Assembly (NCBI GenBank): GCA_003240625.1
Contig: QFMX01000014.1
Location: forward strand, 1 to 44,264
Origin: Sphingomonas taxi
GTDB taxonomy: Bacteria > Pseudomonadota > Alphaproteobacteria > Sphingomonadales > Sphingomonadaceae
Direction of reading: 5' to 3'
DNA length: 44,264 nucleotides
How positions within the stretch are numbered: position 1 is the stretch's first letter; every line of letters starts with the position of its first letter. Below, piece by piece: positions 1 through 7,301 of the stretch. Below the pieces are notes generated by a model. The model ran no database searches. It was not told the origin of the DNA and was given only the letters and a program-made list of their open reading frames with translations. Both the position numbers and the translations under genes were made by a program.

Positions 1-56
1 CACATTCCTCCCCCTCCGTCACCTACGGTGCCACCTCCCCCTGGCGGGGGAGGATC
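1..56. repeat. Partial copy of intergenic palindromic repeat (family R1)
   Basis: The window opens inside a copy of the GATCCTCCCCC...GGGGGAGGATC palindromic element. Only the right arm is present: a CCTCCCCCTCCGTC block, a short spacer, then CCACCTCCCCCTGGCGGGGG and AGGATC. Fuller copies lie at 1532-1659, 9647-9772 and 37836-37961. The rest of the stretch up to the first gene holds nothing else I recognise. Confidence 0.8.
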
Positions 57-167
57 GGTTCAAGAGCCTCTACCTCACATCGCTATTGCACATCGTTATC
101 AAATCTGTACCTGTGTGCCGGTGATCATCCGCCATCGCCTTTCCCCAGACATGCCCGTGTCCCGCGC

Positions 168-1301
168 ATGACTCGTGGCACGATCAAGGCCTGGTATCTC
201 GTCCACAAATGGACGAGCCTGATCTGCACAGCGTTCCTGCTGATGCTGTGCGTCACCGGCCTGCCGTTGATCTTCGAGGAGGAGATCGACGGCTGGATCA
301 ACCCGCCCGCGCCGATGGCGACGCTGCCCGCGGGCACGCCGTCGCTCGCGCTCGACACCATTCTCGCCCGGGCGGCGAAGGCGGCTCCCGGAGAGGTGCC
401 GCTCTACATCAGCTTCGACGAAGAGCGGCCGATCGTCTACGTCACGACTGGGCCGACCCCCGACGCAGTGCCTGCGGCGATGCATTTCCACGCCTTCGAT
501 GCGCGTACCGGTGCAAAGATGCCGCCCTATGTACCAGGCGTGATGGCGTTCATCCTCGAACTCCACACCGACATGTTGCTCGGCTTCTGGGCGGAAATCT
601 TCCTCGGCGTGATGGGCCTGCTGTTCTTCGCGGCGATCGTCTCGGGCGTCGTGCTCTACGCGCCGTTTATGGCCAAGCTCGACTTCGGCACGTTGCGGCG
701 CGGACGCAGCAAGCGGCTCGGCTGGCTCGATCGCCACAATCTCCTCGGCATCGTTACTTTGGTTTGGGCGAGCGTCGTTGGCGTGACGGGCACGATCAAC
801 ACCTTCGTCGTGCCGATCACCGCCATCTGGAAGGCGAACGGCCTTGCCGAGGTCATCGCCAGCGAGGCGCGCACCCCGCTCGGCCCCCAGCGCGCGTCGG
901 TGCAGGCCGCGCTTGACGCGGTCCAGCGCAAGGCACCCGACATGAAGCCGCAGTTCATCGCCTTCCCAGGCGTCGTCTTCAGCAGCCAGCATCACTACGC
1001 CGTGTTCCTGAAGGGTGCGACGCCGCTGACGTCGAAGCTGTTGCTGCCGGGCTTTGTCGATGCCGCGACCGGACGACTCGACGCGGTCGTGCCGATGCCC
1101 TGGTACATGCAGGCGATGCTGCTCGCACAGCCGTTGCATTTCGGGAATTACGGGGGCCTCGCGATGAAGATTGTCTGGGCGATCTTCGACATATTGACGA
1201 TCACCGTGCTCGGCAGCGGGCTGTATCTTTGGCTGCGTCGTCGCGGCGGTCCGAGCGACCAGCGCGTCCGCGAAGTCGTGATGGCGGGAGAAATTGCATG
1301 A
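168..1301 (+). CDS. PepSY-associated transmembrane protein
   Basis: This is a 377-residue inner-membrane protein of the PepSY-TM type, a family often linked to ferric-siderophore reduction or uptake; the exact substrate cannot be read here. The N-terminus carries HKWTSL followed by a first membrane segment at about residues 15-36. A periplasmic PepSY-like region contains YISFDEERPIVYVTT. Further membrane segments lie at about 138-166, 190-212 and near the C-terminus (about 330-355). The start at 168 gives the usual short cytoplasmic lead before the first helix. Its stop overlaps the next start in an ATGA, so the two genes are almost certainly co-translated. No TonB receptor is visible upstream because the window begins here. 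Confidence 0.85.
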   Translation: MTRGTIKAWYLVHKWTSLICTAFLLMLCVTGLPLIFEEEIDGWINPPAPMATLPAGTPSLALDTILARAAKAAPGEVPLYISFDEERPIVYVTTGPTPDAVPAAMHFHAFDARTGAKMPPYVPGVMAFILELHTDMLLGFWAEIFLGVMGLLFFAAIVSGVVLYAPFMAKLDFGTLRRGRSKRLGWLDRHNLLGIVTLVWASVVGVTGTINTFVVPITAIWKANGLAEVIASEARTPLGPQRASVQAALDAVQRKAPDMKPQFIAFPGVVFSSQHHYAVFLKGATPLTSKLLLPGFVDAATGRLDAVVPMPWYMQAMLLAQPLHFGNYGGLAMKIVWAIFDILTITVLGSGLYLWLRRRGGPSDQRVREVVMAGEIA

Positions 1302-1522
1302 CCCACAAGACCAACCGCCAGATCTTCGCGCTGCCGATTTTGCTGGGCGTTTCGACCGTCGCCGGGCTGGGTGCCGGGTTGATCGGCGACGGCGTCTGGG
1401 ACGTCGGCGCAGGTCTCCTGCTGGCGTTGCCGCTGGCCGTCACCGCCCGCTACTGGGTCCGCCAACCCGCGACGCAATCGCGCCAGACCGAAGCCCCAAG
1501 GGTCGCCTCGATCGCCCGTTGA
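1298..1522 (+). CDS. Small two-helix membrane protein, unknown function
   Basis: This is a 74-residue protein starting at the ATG that overlaps the stop of the PepSY gene (ATGA, 4 bases shared). It contains two hydrophobic stretches, about residues 9-29 and 33-50, separated by a short GDGVWDVG turn, and a basic polar tail. A longer reading frame extends upstream, but the overlapping ATG is the sensible start because it couples translation to the PepSY gene. Small membrane proteins often follow PepSY-TM genes in this way. I infer that it assists or stabilises its neighbour, and cannot assign a reaction. Confidence 0.72.
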   Translation: MTHKTNRQIFALPILLGVSTVAGLGAGLIGDGVWDVGAGLLLALPLAVTARYWVRQPATQSRQTEAPRVASIAR

Positions 1523-1531
1523 TACGTCCTC

Positions 1532-1659
1532 GATCCTCCCCCGCAAGGGGGAGGTGGCAGGGCTCTTGCCTGACGGAGGGGGAGGTAAGGTGTAACTGCC
1601 GTTCCGTGTCCTCCCCCTCCGTCGCCTTCGGCGCCACCTCCCCCTTGCGGGGGAGGATC
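1532..1659. repeat. Intergenic palindromic repeat, family R1, complete copy
   Basis: This is a roughly 128-bp imperfect inverted repeat. It begins GATCCTCCCCCGCAAGGGGG and ends with the reverse complement, CCCCCTTGCGGGGGAGGATC. Each outer arm is itself a small hairpin, and each is followed inward by an AGGTGGC/GCCACCT block and a GGAGGGGGAGG/CCTCCCCCTCC block. The layout resembles paired REP elements in opposite orientation. It lies between the small membrane protein and the convergent minus-strand gene. Confidence 0.85.
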
Positions 1660-1710
1660 GGACAGCCGGCGCGAGAATCAGCGCCGTTACCATGCTGCCT
1701 GGAACGAGAA

Positions 1711-1736
1711 ATGGAGCCGGTTTTACCCGGCTCCAT
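1711..1736 (-). terminator. Probable terminator of the minus-strand OB-fold-like gene
   Basis: A perfect 10-bp stem (ATGGAGCCGG / CCGGCTCCAT) has a 6-base loop. It lies 5 bases beyond the stop of the minus-strand gene at 1742, and a T-rich stretch follows in the minus direction (TTCTCGTT). It could also stop transcription arriving from the plus strand. Confidence 0.65.
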
Positions 1737-1741
1737 CCTAG

Positions 1742-2365
1742 TCACGTCGCGGGCGTAGTCTGCCGGGCCGGTGTCGCCGTCGGCGCTGGCACACCTGCCG
1801 GAGCACCGACCGGTGCAGGCGCGACACCCGGAGTCATTGGCGGCGGTGGGGGCGCCATGCCGGCTGGGGGCGGGGGTGCACCAAGGCCACCCGGACCACC
1901 AGGGCCATCACGGCCTGGACCTGGACCATGCGGCGGACCGCCGATCGGGCCGAGCGCAGTCACCTTGCCGCCCGCACCGACGAGGAACGCGGCATGGACG
2001 AAGCCACCCTCGAACCGGCCCTGGATCGTCACCGGCTGGCCAGCGGTGACCAGAGTGCCGTCCTCGCCTTCACGCCCGAGGTCGACCAGCGCGCGGCCGG
2101 TGGGGTCGGCCATCACGAACTTGTTACCGTAGATCTCGGCGACGGTACCCCGGATCGTGACGATGCCGTCCGATTGGCCGTTCGACTGGAGCGAGCGGAT
2201 CGCGACCGGCGTGGCGGGCGCCATGGTTACGCTGGGGCGCGTGGCGGCGACCGTGACGGCACCGGCGGCACCACCGACCGCGAGCAATCCAGCGGCGGCG
2301 AGCGCCAGGCGGTTGCGGCGGAAATTAAAGCCCTTCTTCGGGGCGCTGTGGGAATGTTCGGTCAC
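1742..2365 (-). CDS. Exported OB-fold-like protein with Pro/Gly-rich tail
   Basis: This is a 207-residue protein. I chose the GTG at 2365 because GAGGAAA sits 7 bases upstream; another in-frame GTG at 2398 has no such signal. A basic N-terminus (FNRR-type) precedes a hydrophobic segment at about residues 20-40, a signal peptide or anchor. The middle, about 65-130, contains IRGTVAEIYGNKFVMADPTG and VTIQGRFEGGFVHAAFLVG, the small beta-barrel pattern of periplasmic BOF/DUF5666-like domains. From about 135 to the end it is low-complexity Pro/Gly/Ala, including GPGPGRDGPGGPGG and PPPPAGMAPPPPP. It is divergent from the response regulator next door, so it may be a target of that system. The function is unknown. 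Confidence 0.7.
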   Translation of the reverse strand: MTEHSHSAPKKGFNFRRNRLALAAAGLLAVGGAAGAVTVAATRPSVTMAPATPVAIRSLQSNGQSDGIVTIRGTVAEIYGNKFVMADPTGRALVDLGREGEDGTLVTAGQPVTIQGRFEGGFVHAAFLVGAGGKVTALGPIGGPPHGPGPGRDGPGGPGGLGAPPPPAGMAPPPPPMTPGVAPAPVGAPAGVPAPTATPARQTTPAT

Positions 2366-2477
2366 TTGCGTCTTTCCTCTCGTTGGTTGACGAATCACCG
2401 TCTAGGCGCGCGCTGCCGACGCCCGCTGAACCAAGCCGTTCAGATTCCGTTGGGGTCTCGGGCATAGGGACGATCGC

Positions 2478-3143
2478 ATGCGGGTATTATTGGTCGAGGA
2501 CGATGCGGCGATCGCCGACGGGCTGGCGCGGGCACTACGCGCGGAGCATTTCGCGGTCGACGTCGCCAGCAACGGCGAGGATGGCGGCCATCTCGGCGCG
2601 ACCGAACTCTACGACGCGGCGGTGCTCGACCTCGGCCTGCCCAAGCGCGACGGCTTGTCCGTGCTGCGCGACTGGCGTGCGGCGGGCCGCGACCTCCCTG
2701 TCCTGATCCTCACCGCGCGCGACGGCTGGTCGGAAAAGGTCGAGGGCTTCAAGGCCGGCGCCGACGATTACGTAGTGAAGCCGTTCCGCGTCGAGGAGGT
2801 GGTGATGCGCCTCCGCGCGCTGGTCCGCCGCGCCGCCGGTCACGCCGCATCGCGCGTGACGTGCGGTCCATTGGCCTTCGATGCGCAACTCGGCACGTTC
2901 GAGCTGGATGGCCTGCCGCTGAAGCTGACCGCGTTCGAATGGCGGGTCCTCTCCGCGCTGATGCTCCGCCGCGAGGTGGTGATCGAACGCGCCGACCTGA
3001 TCGAGCGGGTCTATGAGGGCGATGCCGACGTGGACTCGAACTCGATCGAGGTGATCATCGGCCGGTTGCGGCGGAAGATTGGCGCGCAGATGATCGAGAC
3101 TGTGCGTGGGCGTGGGTATCGGTTGACGGCGGATGGGGTGTGA
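2478..3143 (+). CDS. OmpR/PhoP-family response regulator
   Basis: This is a 221-residue two-domain regulator. The receiver domain (about 1-115) has the acidic pair E7/D8/D9, the phosphorylatable D51 in VLDLGLP, T79 and K101 in VVKPF. The C-terminal winged helix (about 125-218) ends with the typical SNSIEVIIGRLRRKI and TVRGRGYRL motifs that contact DNA. The partner histidine kinase follows after a 151-bp gap containing a palindromic repeat. Length and domain order are normal for the family. The PhoP-like pattern suggests an envelope or cation signal, but the stimulus is not shown by the sequence. The divergent exported protein at 1742-2365 is a candidate target by position only. Confidence 0.93.
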   Translation: MRVLLVEDDAAIADGLARALRAEHFAVDVASNGEDGGHLGATELYDAAVLDLGLPKRDGLSVLRDWRAAGRDLPVLILTARDGWSEKVEGFKAGADDYVVKPFRVEEVVMRLRALVRRAAGHAASRVTCGPLAFDAQLGTFELDGLPLKLTAFEWRVLSALMLRREVVIERADLIERVYEGDADVDSNSIEVIIGRLRRKIGAQMIETVRGRGYRLTADGV

Positions 3144-3159
3144 TGATGCCGACTTCTTG

Positions 3160-3240
3160 TGTTCCCCCGCGAACGCGGGGGCCCAGGATTGCAGGCGCAG
3201 ACGCTCTTGGCTCCTGGACCCCCGCCTTCGCGGGGGAACA
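3160..3240. repeat. Intergenic palindromic repeat, family R2
   Basis: This is an 81-bp inverted repeat. The left arm TGTTCCCCCGCGAACGCGGG continues with GGCCCAGGA, and the right arm is its imperfect reverse complement, TCCTGGACCCCCGCCTTCGC then GGGGGAACA. Each arm also folds on itself (CCCCCGCGAACGCGGGGG). It lies between the regulator and kinase genes. A degenerate copy lies at 34528-34580. Confidence 0.8.
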
Positions 3241-3294
3241 GAAACGTGCGGCCGCGGGTCCTGCTCCGACTAAGTCACCCAAAATCAAAGCGCG

Positions 3295-4716
3295 ATGAAG
3301 AAGTCCCCCCGCCTCATCCCAAGATCGCTCTTCGGGCGGATGCTCGTCATCGCAGGCCTGTCGACCGGGCTAGCGCTCCTGTTCGCGGGGATCACGATCG
3401 GCAACGTGCTCGAGCGCTTCGTCATGCGCGGGCTCGACGAACGGCTCGATGCGCAGGTCGCGGTGCTGGCGCGCGCGGTCCGACCCGACGCCACGCTCGA
3501 TCGGACCCGCGCGGTCGACCTGCCGGATTTCGGCGTGCCCGGATCCGACTGGTCATGGCAGGTCGAAGGCCCCGCCGGTCGCTTCGATAGCGGCACGACC
3601 CTCCCCCTGCCCCCGATCACGCCCCCAGCTCCCAAGCCGGCGCCCCCAATCGACGCAGCGCCCTTAACACCGCGACCCGATCCCGAAGGGCCACCTCGTC
3701 CTCCCGGCCCCGGTGGCCGCGAAGATCATGCACTCCATGCCGGCGACACGCGTGACCGCAGCGGCGAACGGCTCCACTCGCGCACCATGGACGTCACGAC
3801 GCCCCGCGGCACCGTGACGATCACCGCGATCGGTCCCCGTCGGATCGTCGAGGAGCCGCTGCGGGAGGCGATGATCCCCCTGCTCGGTTCTCTCGCGCTG
3901 CTCGGCGTCGGGCTTGCGTTGGCGACGCTGCTGCAACTCCGGTTCGGCCTGCGTCCGCTGCGCGATCTCCGCACGTCGCTTGCTGCGGTCCGCGCCGGTA
4001 CGGAACGCCACGTCCCCGACGACCAGCCCGGCGAGCTGCAACCGCTGGTCACAGAACTCAACGCGCTGATCGATCAGAACGCCGCCGGGCTCGCCCACGC
4101 CCGCCAGCACGTCGCCAACCTCGCGCATGGCCTGAAGACTCCGCTCGCCGCGCTCTCGCTGAAGCTCGCCGAAGCAGGGGCCGATAACGACGTCCGCGAA
4201 ATGGTCGACCAGATCGACCGCCGCGTTCGCCATCACCTCGGCCGTGCCCGCGCCGACGCGACCGGTGGCGCCCGCACCCGGACCCCGATCGCCCCCGCCG
4301 TCGACGATCTGGTCGCGGTGCTGCGCCGCATCCACGCCGAACGCCCGATCACGCTCGACATCGCCATCCCTGCCGACCTCGCCGTCGCGATCGACCCGCA
4401 GGACCTGGACGAGATGATCGGCAACCTCCTCGACAACGCCTGGCGTCACGCGCGTGGCGCAATCGCGATCGGCGCGGAGGCAGACGGTCCGCTCGTCTCG
4501 CTCTCGATCGCCGACGATGGCCCCGGCCTCGGCGATACCGCGATCGCGCAGGCGATGCTGCCCGGTCGGCGCCTCGACGAGCAGGGCGATGGGCATGGTT
4601 TCGGCCTGTCGATCACCCGCGAACTCGTCGAGCTGAACGGCGGCACGATCACGCTCGGTCGCTCGCCCGAACTGGGGGGGCTGCTTGTCCGCCTGGTTTT
4701 GCCGCAGCACCGCTAG
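3295..4716 (+). CDS. Sensor histidine kinase, partner of the upstream regulator
   Basis: This is a 473-residue membrane kinase. The first membrane helix is at about residues 15-38 and the second at about 190-216. Between them is a periplasmic sensor with an unusual proline-rich stretch at about 102-142 (PLPPITPPAPKPAPP and PRPDPEGPPRPPGPGG). A HAMP-like linker follows, then the phosphoacceptor H278 in NLAHGLKTPLAALS, the N box (N377 in NLLDNAWRHA), DDGPGLG, and HGFGLSITRELVELNGG. The order and length fit PhoQ/EnvZ-type kinases. It should phosphorylate D51 of the regulator at 2478. No clear Shine-Dalgarno sequence precedes the start, and the next in-frame start would remove the first helix, so I keep 3295. 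Confidence 0.92.
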   Translation: MKKSPRLIPRSLFGRMLVIAGLSTGLALLFAGITIGNVLERFVMRGLDERLDAQVAVLARAVRPDATLDRTRAVDLPDFGVPGSDWSWQVEGPAGRFDSGTTLPLPPITPPAPKPAPPIDAAPLTPRPDPEGPPRPPGPGGREDHALHAGDTRDRSGERLHSRTMDVTTPRGTVTITAIGPRRIVEEPLREAMIPLLGSLALLGVGLALATLLQLRFGLRPLRDLRTSLAAVRAGTERHVPDDQPGELQPLVTELNALIDQNAAGLAHARQHVANLAHGLKTPLAALSLKLAEAGADNDVREMVDQIDRRVRHHLGRARADATGGARTRTPIAPAVDDLVAVLRRIHAERPITLDIAIPADLAVAIDPQDLDEMIGNLLDNAWRHARGAIAIGAEADGPLVSLSIADDGPGLGDTAIAQAMLPGRRLDEQGDGHGFGLSITRELVELNGGTITLGRSPELGGLLVRLVLPQHR

Positions 4717-4787
4717 TCCGGGTTTGACCGCCGCGTAGCAATCGACGCGGTCATGGATCGGCGGGCCGCAACGATGGTTGAGATGCC

Positions 4788-6275
4788 ATGCCCGCTCCCC
4801 TTCCCCACTCGTTATCCTCTTGGTCCGAAGCGCCGCGCGTTCAGGCGCTGAACGCCCACGATGTCCGCCCTGGAGGCCGCTATGTTCTGTGCTGGCTGCA
4901 ACAGGCACTGCGCGCGCGCGACAATCCGGTGATCGACGCCGCGATCCAGCTCGGCAATGCGCTGGGGCTGCCCGTCCTCGTATATCACGGGCTGCGCGAG
5001 GATTATCCTTACGCCTCCGATCGCCTGCACCACTTCATCCTCGGCGCAAGCCGCGATCTGGCACGCGACTGTCGACAGCGCGGGGTCGACTGCGTCCAGT
5101 ACGTCGACCGTGCAGACGCGCGCGAAAAAGGCCTGGTCTACCGCCTCGCGGCCGACAGCGCTGCCGTTCTGGTCGAGGACCAGCCGACCTTCGTCGCACG
5201 ATGGCAGTCGGAGCGGTTCGCGGAGCGCGCCGAGCGCGCAGTCTTCGCGGTCAACGCCGCATGCCTCGTTCCGCCGGCCGTGCTCGGCGACGGCATCGGT
5301 TCGACCACTGCGTTTCGGCGTCGCCATCAGCCGGTGCGGAGCGACTGGCTGGAAGCGACCGATGCCGTGCCGACGGTGGCGCCCTATGACGGACCGCTGC
5401 CGTATACGCCGGACCGGCTGGATACGTGTTCGGATGCCGACCTCGACCGCTTCGTCGCAGCGGCGGCGATCGACCACAGTGTGCCGGTCAGCCCGATGTT
5501 CCGCGCCGGTCGCGAGGGCGCGCTGATACATCTCGAGCGGTTGATGGACACGGTGTTGCCGACCTATGCGGCAACGCGCAACGACGCCACCAACCCGATC
5601 GGCGCCAGCATGCTCTCGCCTTATCTCCACTTCGGCGTGGTCGGTCCGCGCGAAGTGATGGCGACGGTCGACGCCGCCGATGCGCCGGCCGCCAGCAAGG
5701 AAAAGTTCGCCGACGAACTGCTGACGTGGCGCGAATGGTTCCACTATCAGGCGCGCGCCCTGACAGCGCCCGAACGGTACGACCGCATCGCAGGATGGGC
5801 GCAGGAAACGCTCGAAGCGCATGCTGCCGATCCGCGCCCCGATATCGAGACGCTCGACGCGCTGATTCATGGCGAAACCCGGGACGAGACGTGGAACGCC
5901 TGCCAGCGCCAGTTCCTGATCGACGGCTGGATGCACAACAATCTGCGCATGTACTGGGGCAAGCGGATCATCGCGATGACTCCCGATCCGCATACCGCCT
6001 GGGCGACCGCCTGCTATCTGAACGACCGCCTCAGCCTGGATGGGCGCGACCCATCGACCTATGGCAACATCGCCGCGACGTTCGGCGGCGGTTCGCCAGG
6101 CCGGGACGGACCTTCGGTCTATGGCAAGGTGCCGACCCGCTCGGATGGCTCGACGCGCCACCGCCCCGGCGGTCCCGAATGGCTGCAAGCAGCGGCGGCC
6201 AGACCGCGTCCCGATGCCACGGTGCCAACCGGCCTGCCGACCGCGCTTTATCTGACGGGCAAACCGCCCTTGTGA
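4788..6275 (+). CDS. Class II-like deoxyribodipyrimidine photolyase / cryptochrome
   Basis: This is a 495-residue flavoprotein of the photolyase/cryptochrome superfamily, expected to bind FAD and repair UV-induced pyrimidine dimers with light. The N-terminal alpha/beta domain (about 30-190) contains VLVYHGLREDYPYASDRLHHF. The FAD-binding helical domain has YAATRNDATNPIGASMLSP, YLHFG, DELLTWREWFHY, MHNNLRMYWGKRII and YLNDRLSLDGRDPSTYGNIA. The last two resemble class II enzymes (WAKKI, YLNDRYELDGRDPNGY) more than class I. The tail differs from typical class II after GRDP. An antenna cofactor cannot be assigned. It starts 71 bp after the kinase and is convergent with the next gene, so it is probably a single transcription unit. 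Confidence 0.85.
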   Translation: MPAPLPHSLSSWSEAPRVQALNAHDVRPGGRYVLCWLQQALRARDNPVIDAAIQLGNALGLPVLVYHGLREDYPYASDRLHHFILGASRDLARDCRQRGVDCVQYVDRADAREKGLVYRLAADSAAVLVEDQPTFVARWQSERFAERAERAVFAVNAACLVPPAVLGDGIGSTTAFRRRHQPVRSDWLEATDAVPTVAPYDGPLPYTPDRLDTCSDADLDRFVAAAAIDHSVPVSPMFRAGREGALIHLERLMDTVLPTYAATRNDATNPIGASMLSPYLHFGVVGPREVMATVDAADAPAASKEKFADELLTWREWFHYQARALTAPERYDRIAGWAQETLEAHAADPRPDIETLDALIHGETRDETWNACQRQFLIDGWMHNNLRMYWGKRIIAMTPDPHTAWATACYLNDRLSLDGRDPSTYGNIAATFGGGSPGRDGPSVYGKVPTRSDGSTRHRPGGPEWLQAAAARPRPDATVPTGLPTALYLTGKPPL

Positions 6276-6318
6276 TCGGTTGCCTTCGCCAGCGTCGTAC
6301 CGGTGAACCTGGAAGCGG

Positions 6319-6984
6319 CTAGCCGCAGCACCGTTTGGATTTCTTGCCCGACCCGCATGGGCAAGGATCGTTCCTGCCGATCTTGGCCGATGTCGCGCCG
6401 ATCGCCTGCGCTGGCGAGTCCGGCTGGCGCCGCGATCGCGCCGCGTTCAGGCGTTGGACGCCATCGACCAGATCGGTCGTCGCGCGATCCTCGAATGCGT
6501 TGATCTCCATGCTGTCGAGCGGGCTTTCGCTGCGCGCGATGGCGATCAGCCTCGACAGGCTCTCGAGCGCAGCGGCAGCCTCCGGGTCATCGCCGTTCGC
6601 CACCGCATCCCAGCCGTCCGGCCGCAACGCCATTGCCTCGGCGAATCCGTCGATCCACAGCTCCCACAACACGTCGCCGTTACGCTCGTCGACGTCGAAG
6701 ATCGGTCGCAGCTTGCCGCGGGCGAGGTCGCGCGCGATCTCCGCATGGCGTGCCATGACCGCGTCGGCGAACCACTGGACGTCGAGCGGGTCGTCGAATG
6801 CCGCGACGCCGCTGTCGTCGGAGCCCCAGACACTCTGCAACCATTCGGCCGGCGGGATAGCGTCGGGGCTGACCAATATGCCGGTCAGAAACCCGTCCAG
6901 CTCGGTCAGCAGCATCGGTTCTTCGAGCGGAAGATCGGCGAGTGCATCGTCGAGGCGGCGCAGTCGGGATGCGAGCTGTTTCAT
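6319..6984 (-). CDS. YecA/UPF0149-family protein with C-terminal SEC-C zinc motif
   Basis: This is a 221-residue protein. The N-terminal helical domain (about 1-165) has LTELDGFLTGILVSPDAIPP and WIDGFAEAMALRPDGW, characteristic of the YgfB/YecA family. The C-terminus is a SEC-C motif, GRNDPCPCGSGKKSKRCCG, whose three cysteines plus the CC pair form a zinc-binding site like that at the end of SecA. Such proteins are proposed to interact with ribosomes or the secretion machinery, but the role is not well defined. It is transcribed behind the 65-residue unknown at 7028-7225 with a 43-bp gap, possibly as one unit. Its stop faces the photolyase stop. Confidence 0.9.
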   Translation of the reverse strand: MKQLASRLRRLDDALADLPLEEPMLLTELDGFLTGILVSPDAIPPAEWLQSVWGSDDSGVAAFDDPLDVQWFADAVMARHAEIARDLARGKLRPIFDVDERNGDVLWELWIDGFAEAMALRPDGWDAVANGDDPEAAAALESLSRLIAIARSESPLDSMEINAFEDRATTDLVDGVQRLNAARSRRQPDSPAQAIGATSAKIGRNDPCPCGSGKKSKRCCG

Positions 6985-7027
6985 GCCGTCACGTCGTGAT
7001 CGGTCGGGCAGAGCATCGGGAGAGCAC

Positions 7028-7225
7028 TCACAAGCTCACGCCGCGCCTAGTCATCTCAGCGGCGGCCATCGTCTTGAGCGCTCCCGATGCCTCGCGTGCG
7101 AAGATATCCGCGAGATCGAGCAGATCCTCGTCGTTGAGCGCGGCGATCGATGCGTGGATGGCCGCAAGTTCGGCGACCGCGTGAGCGCCCTCGACCGTGC
7201 GGCGCTTGATCCGTGATTTGAGCAT
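7028..7225 (-). CDS. Small helical protein, unknown function
   Basis: This is a 65-residue protein read from the ATG at 7225. It is mainly alpha-helical and charged, with a basic start (MLKSRIKRRTVEG) and the amphipathic segment AIHASIAALNDEDLLDLADI. It has no membrane segment and no cysteine. A frame open further upstream (to 7354) includes residues that look non-coding and overlaps the 3' end of the transporter gene, so I reject that extension. It lies 43 bp ahead of the YecA-like gene on the same strand. I do not recognise a family. Confidence 0.6.
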   Translation of the reverse strand: MLKSRIKRRTVEGAHAVAELAAIHASIAALNDEDLLDLADIFAREASGALKTMAAAEMTRRGVSL

Positions 7226-7301
7226 CACCCGCCGATAGCAGCAGTTGGTCGAAAATGGCAAAGTCGGAACGCGTGCGATCAGGCCCCGCGAGCAGCGCCG
7301 A

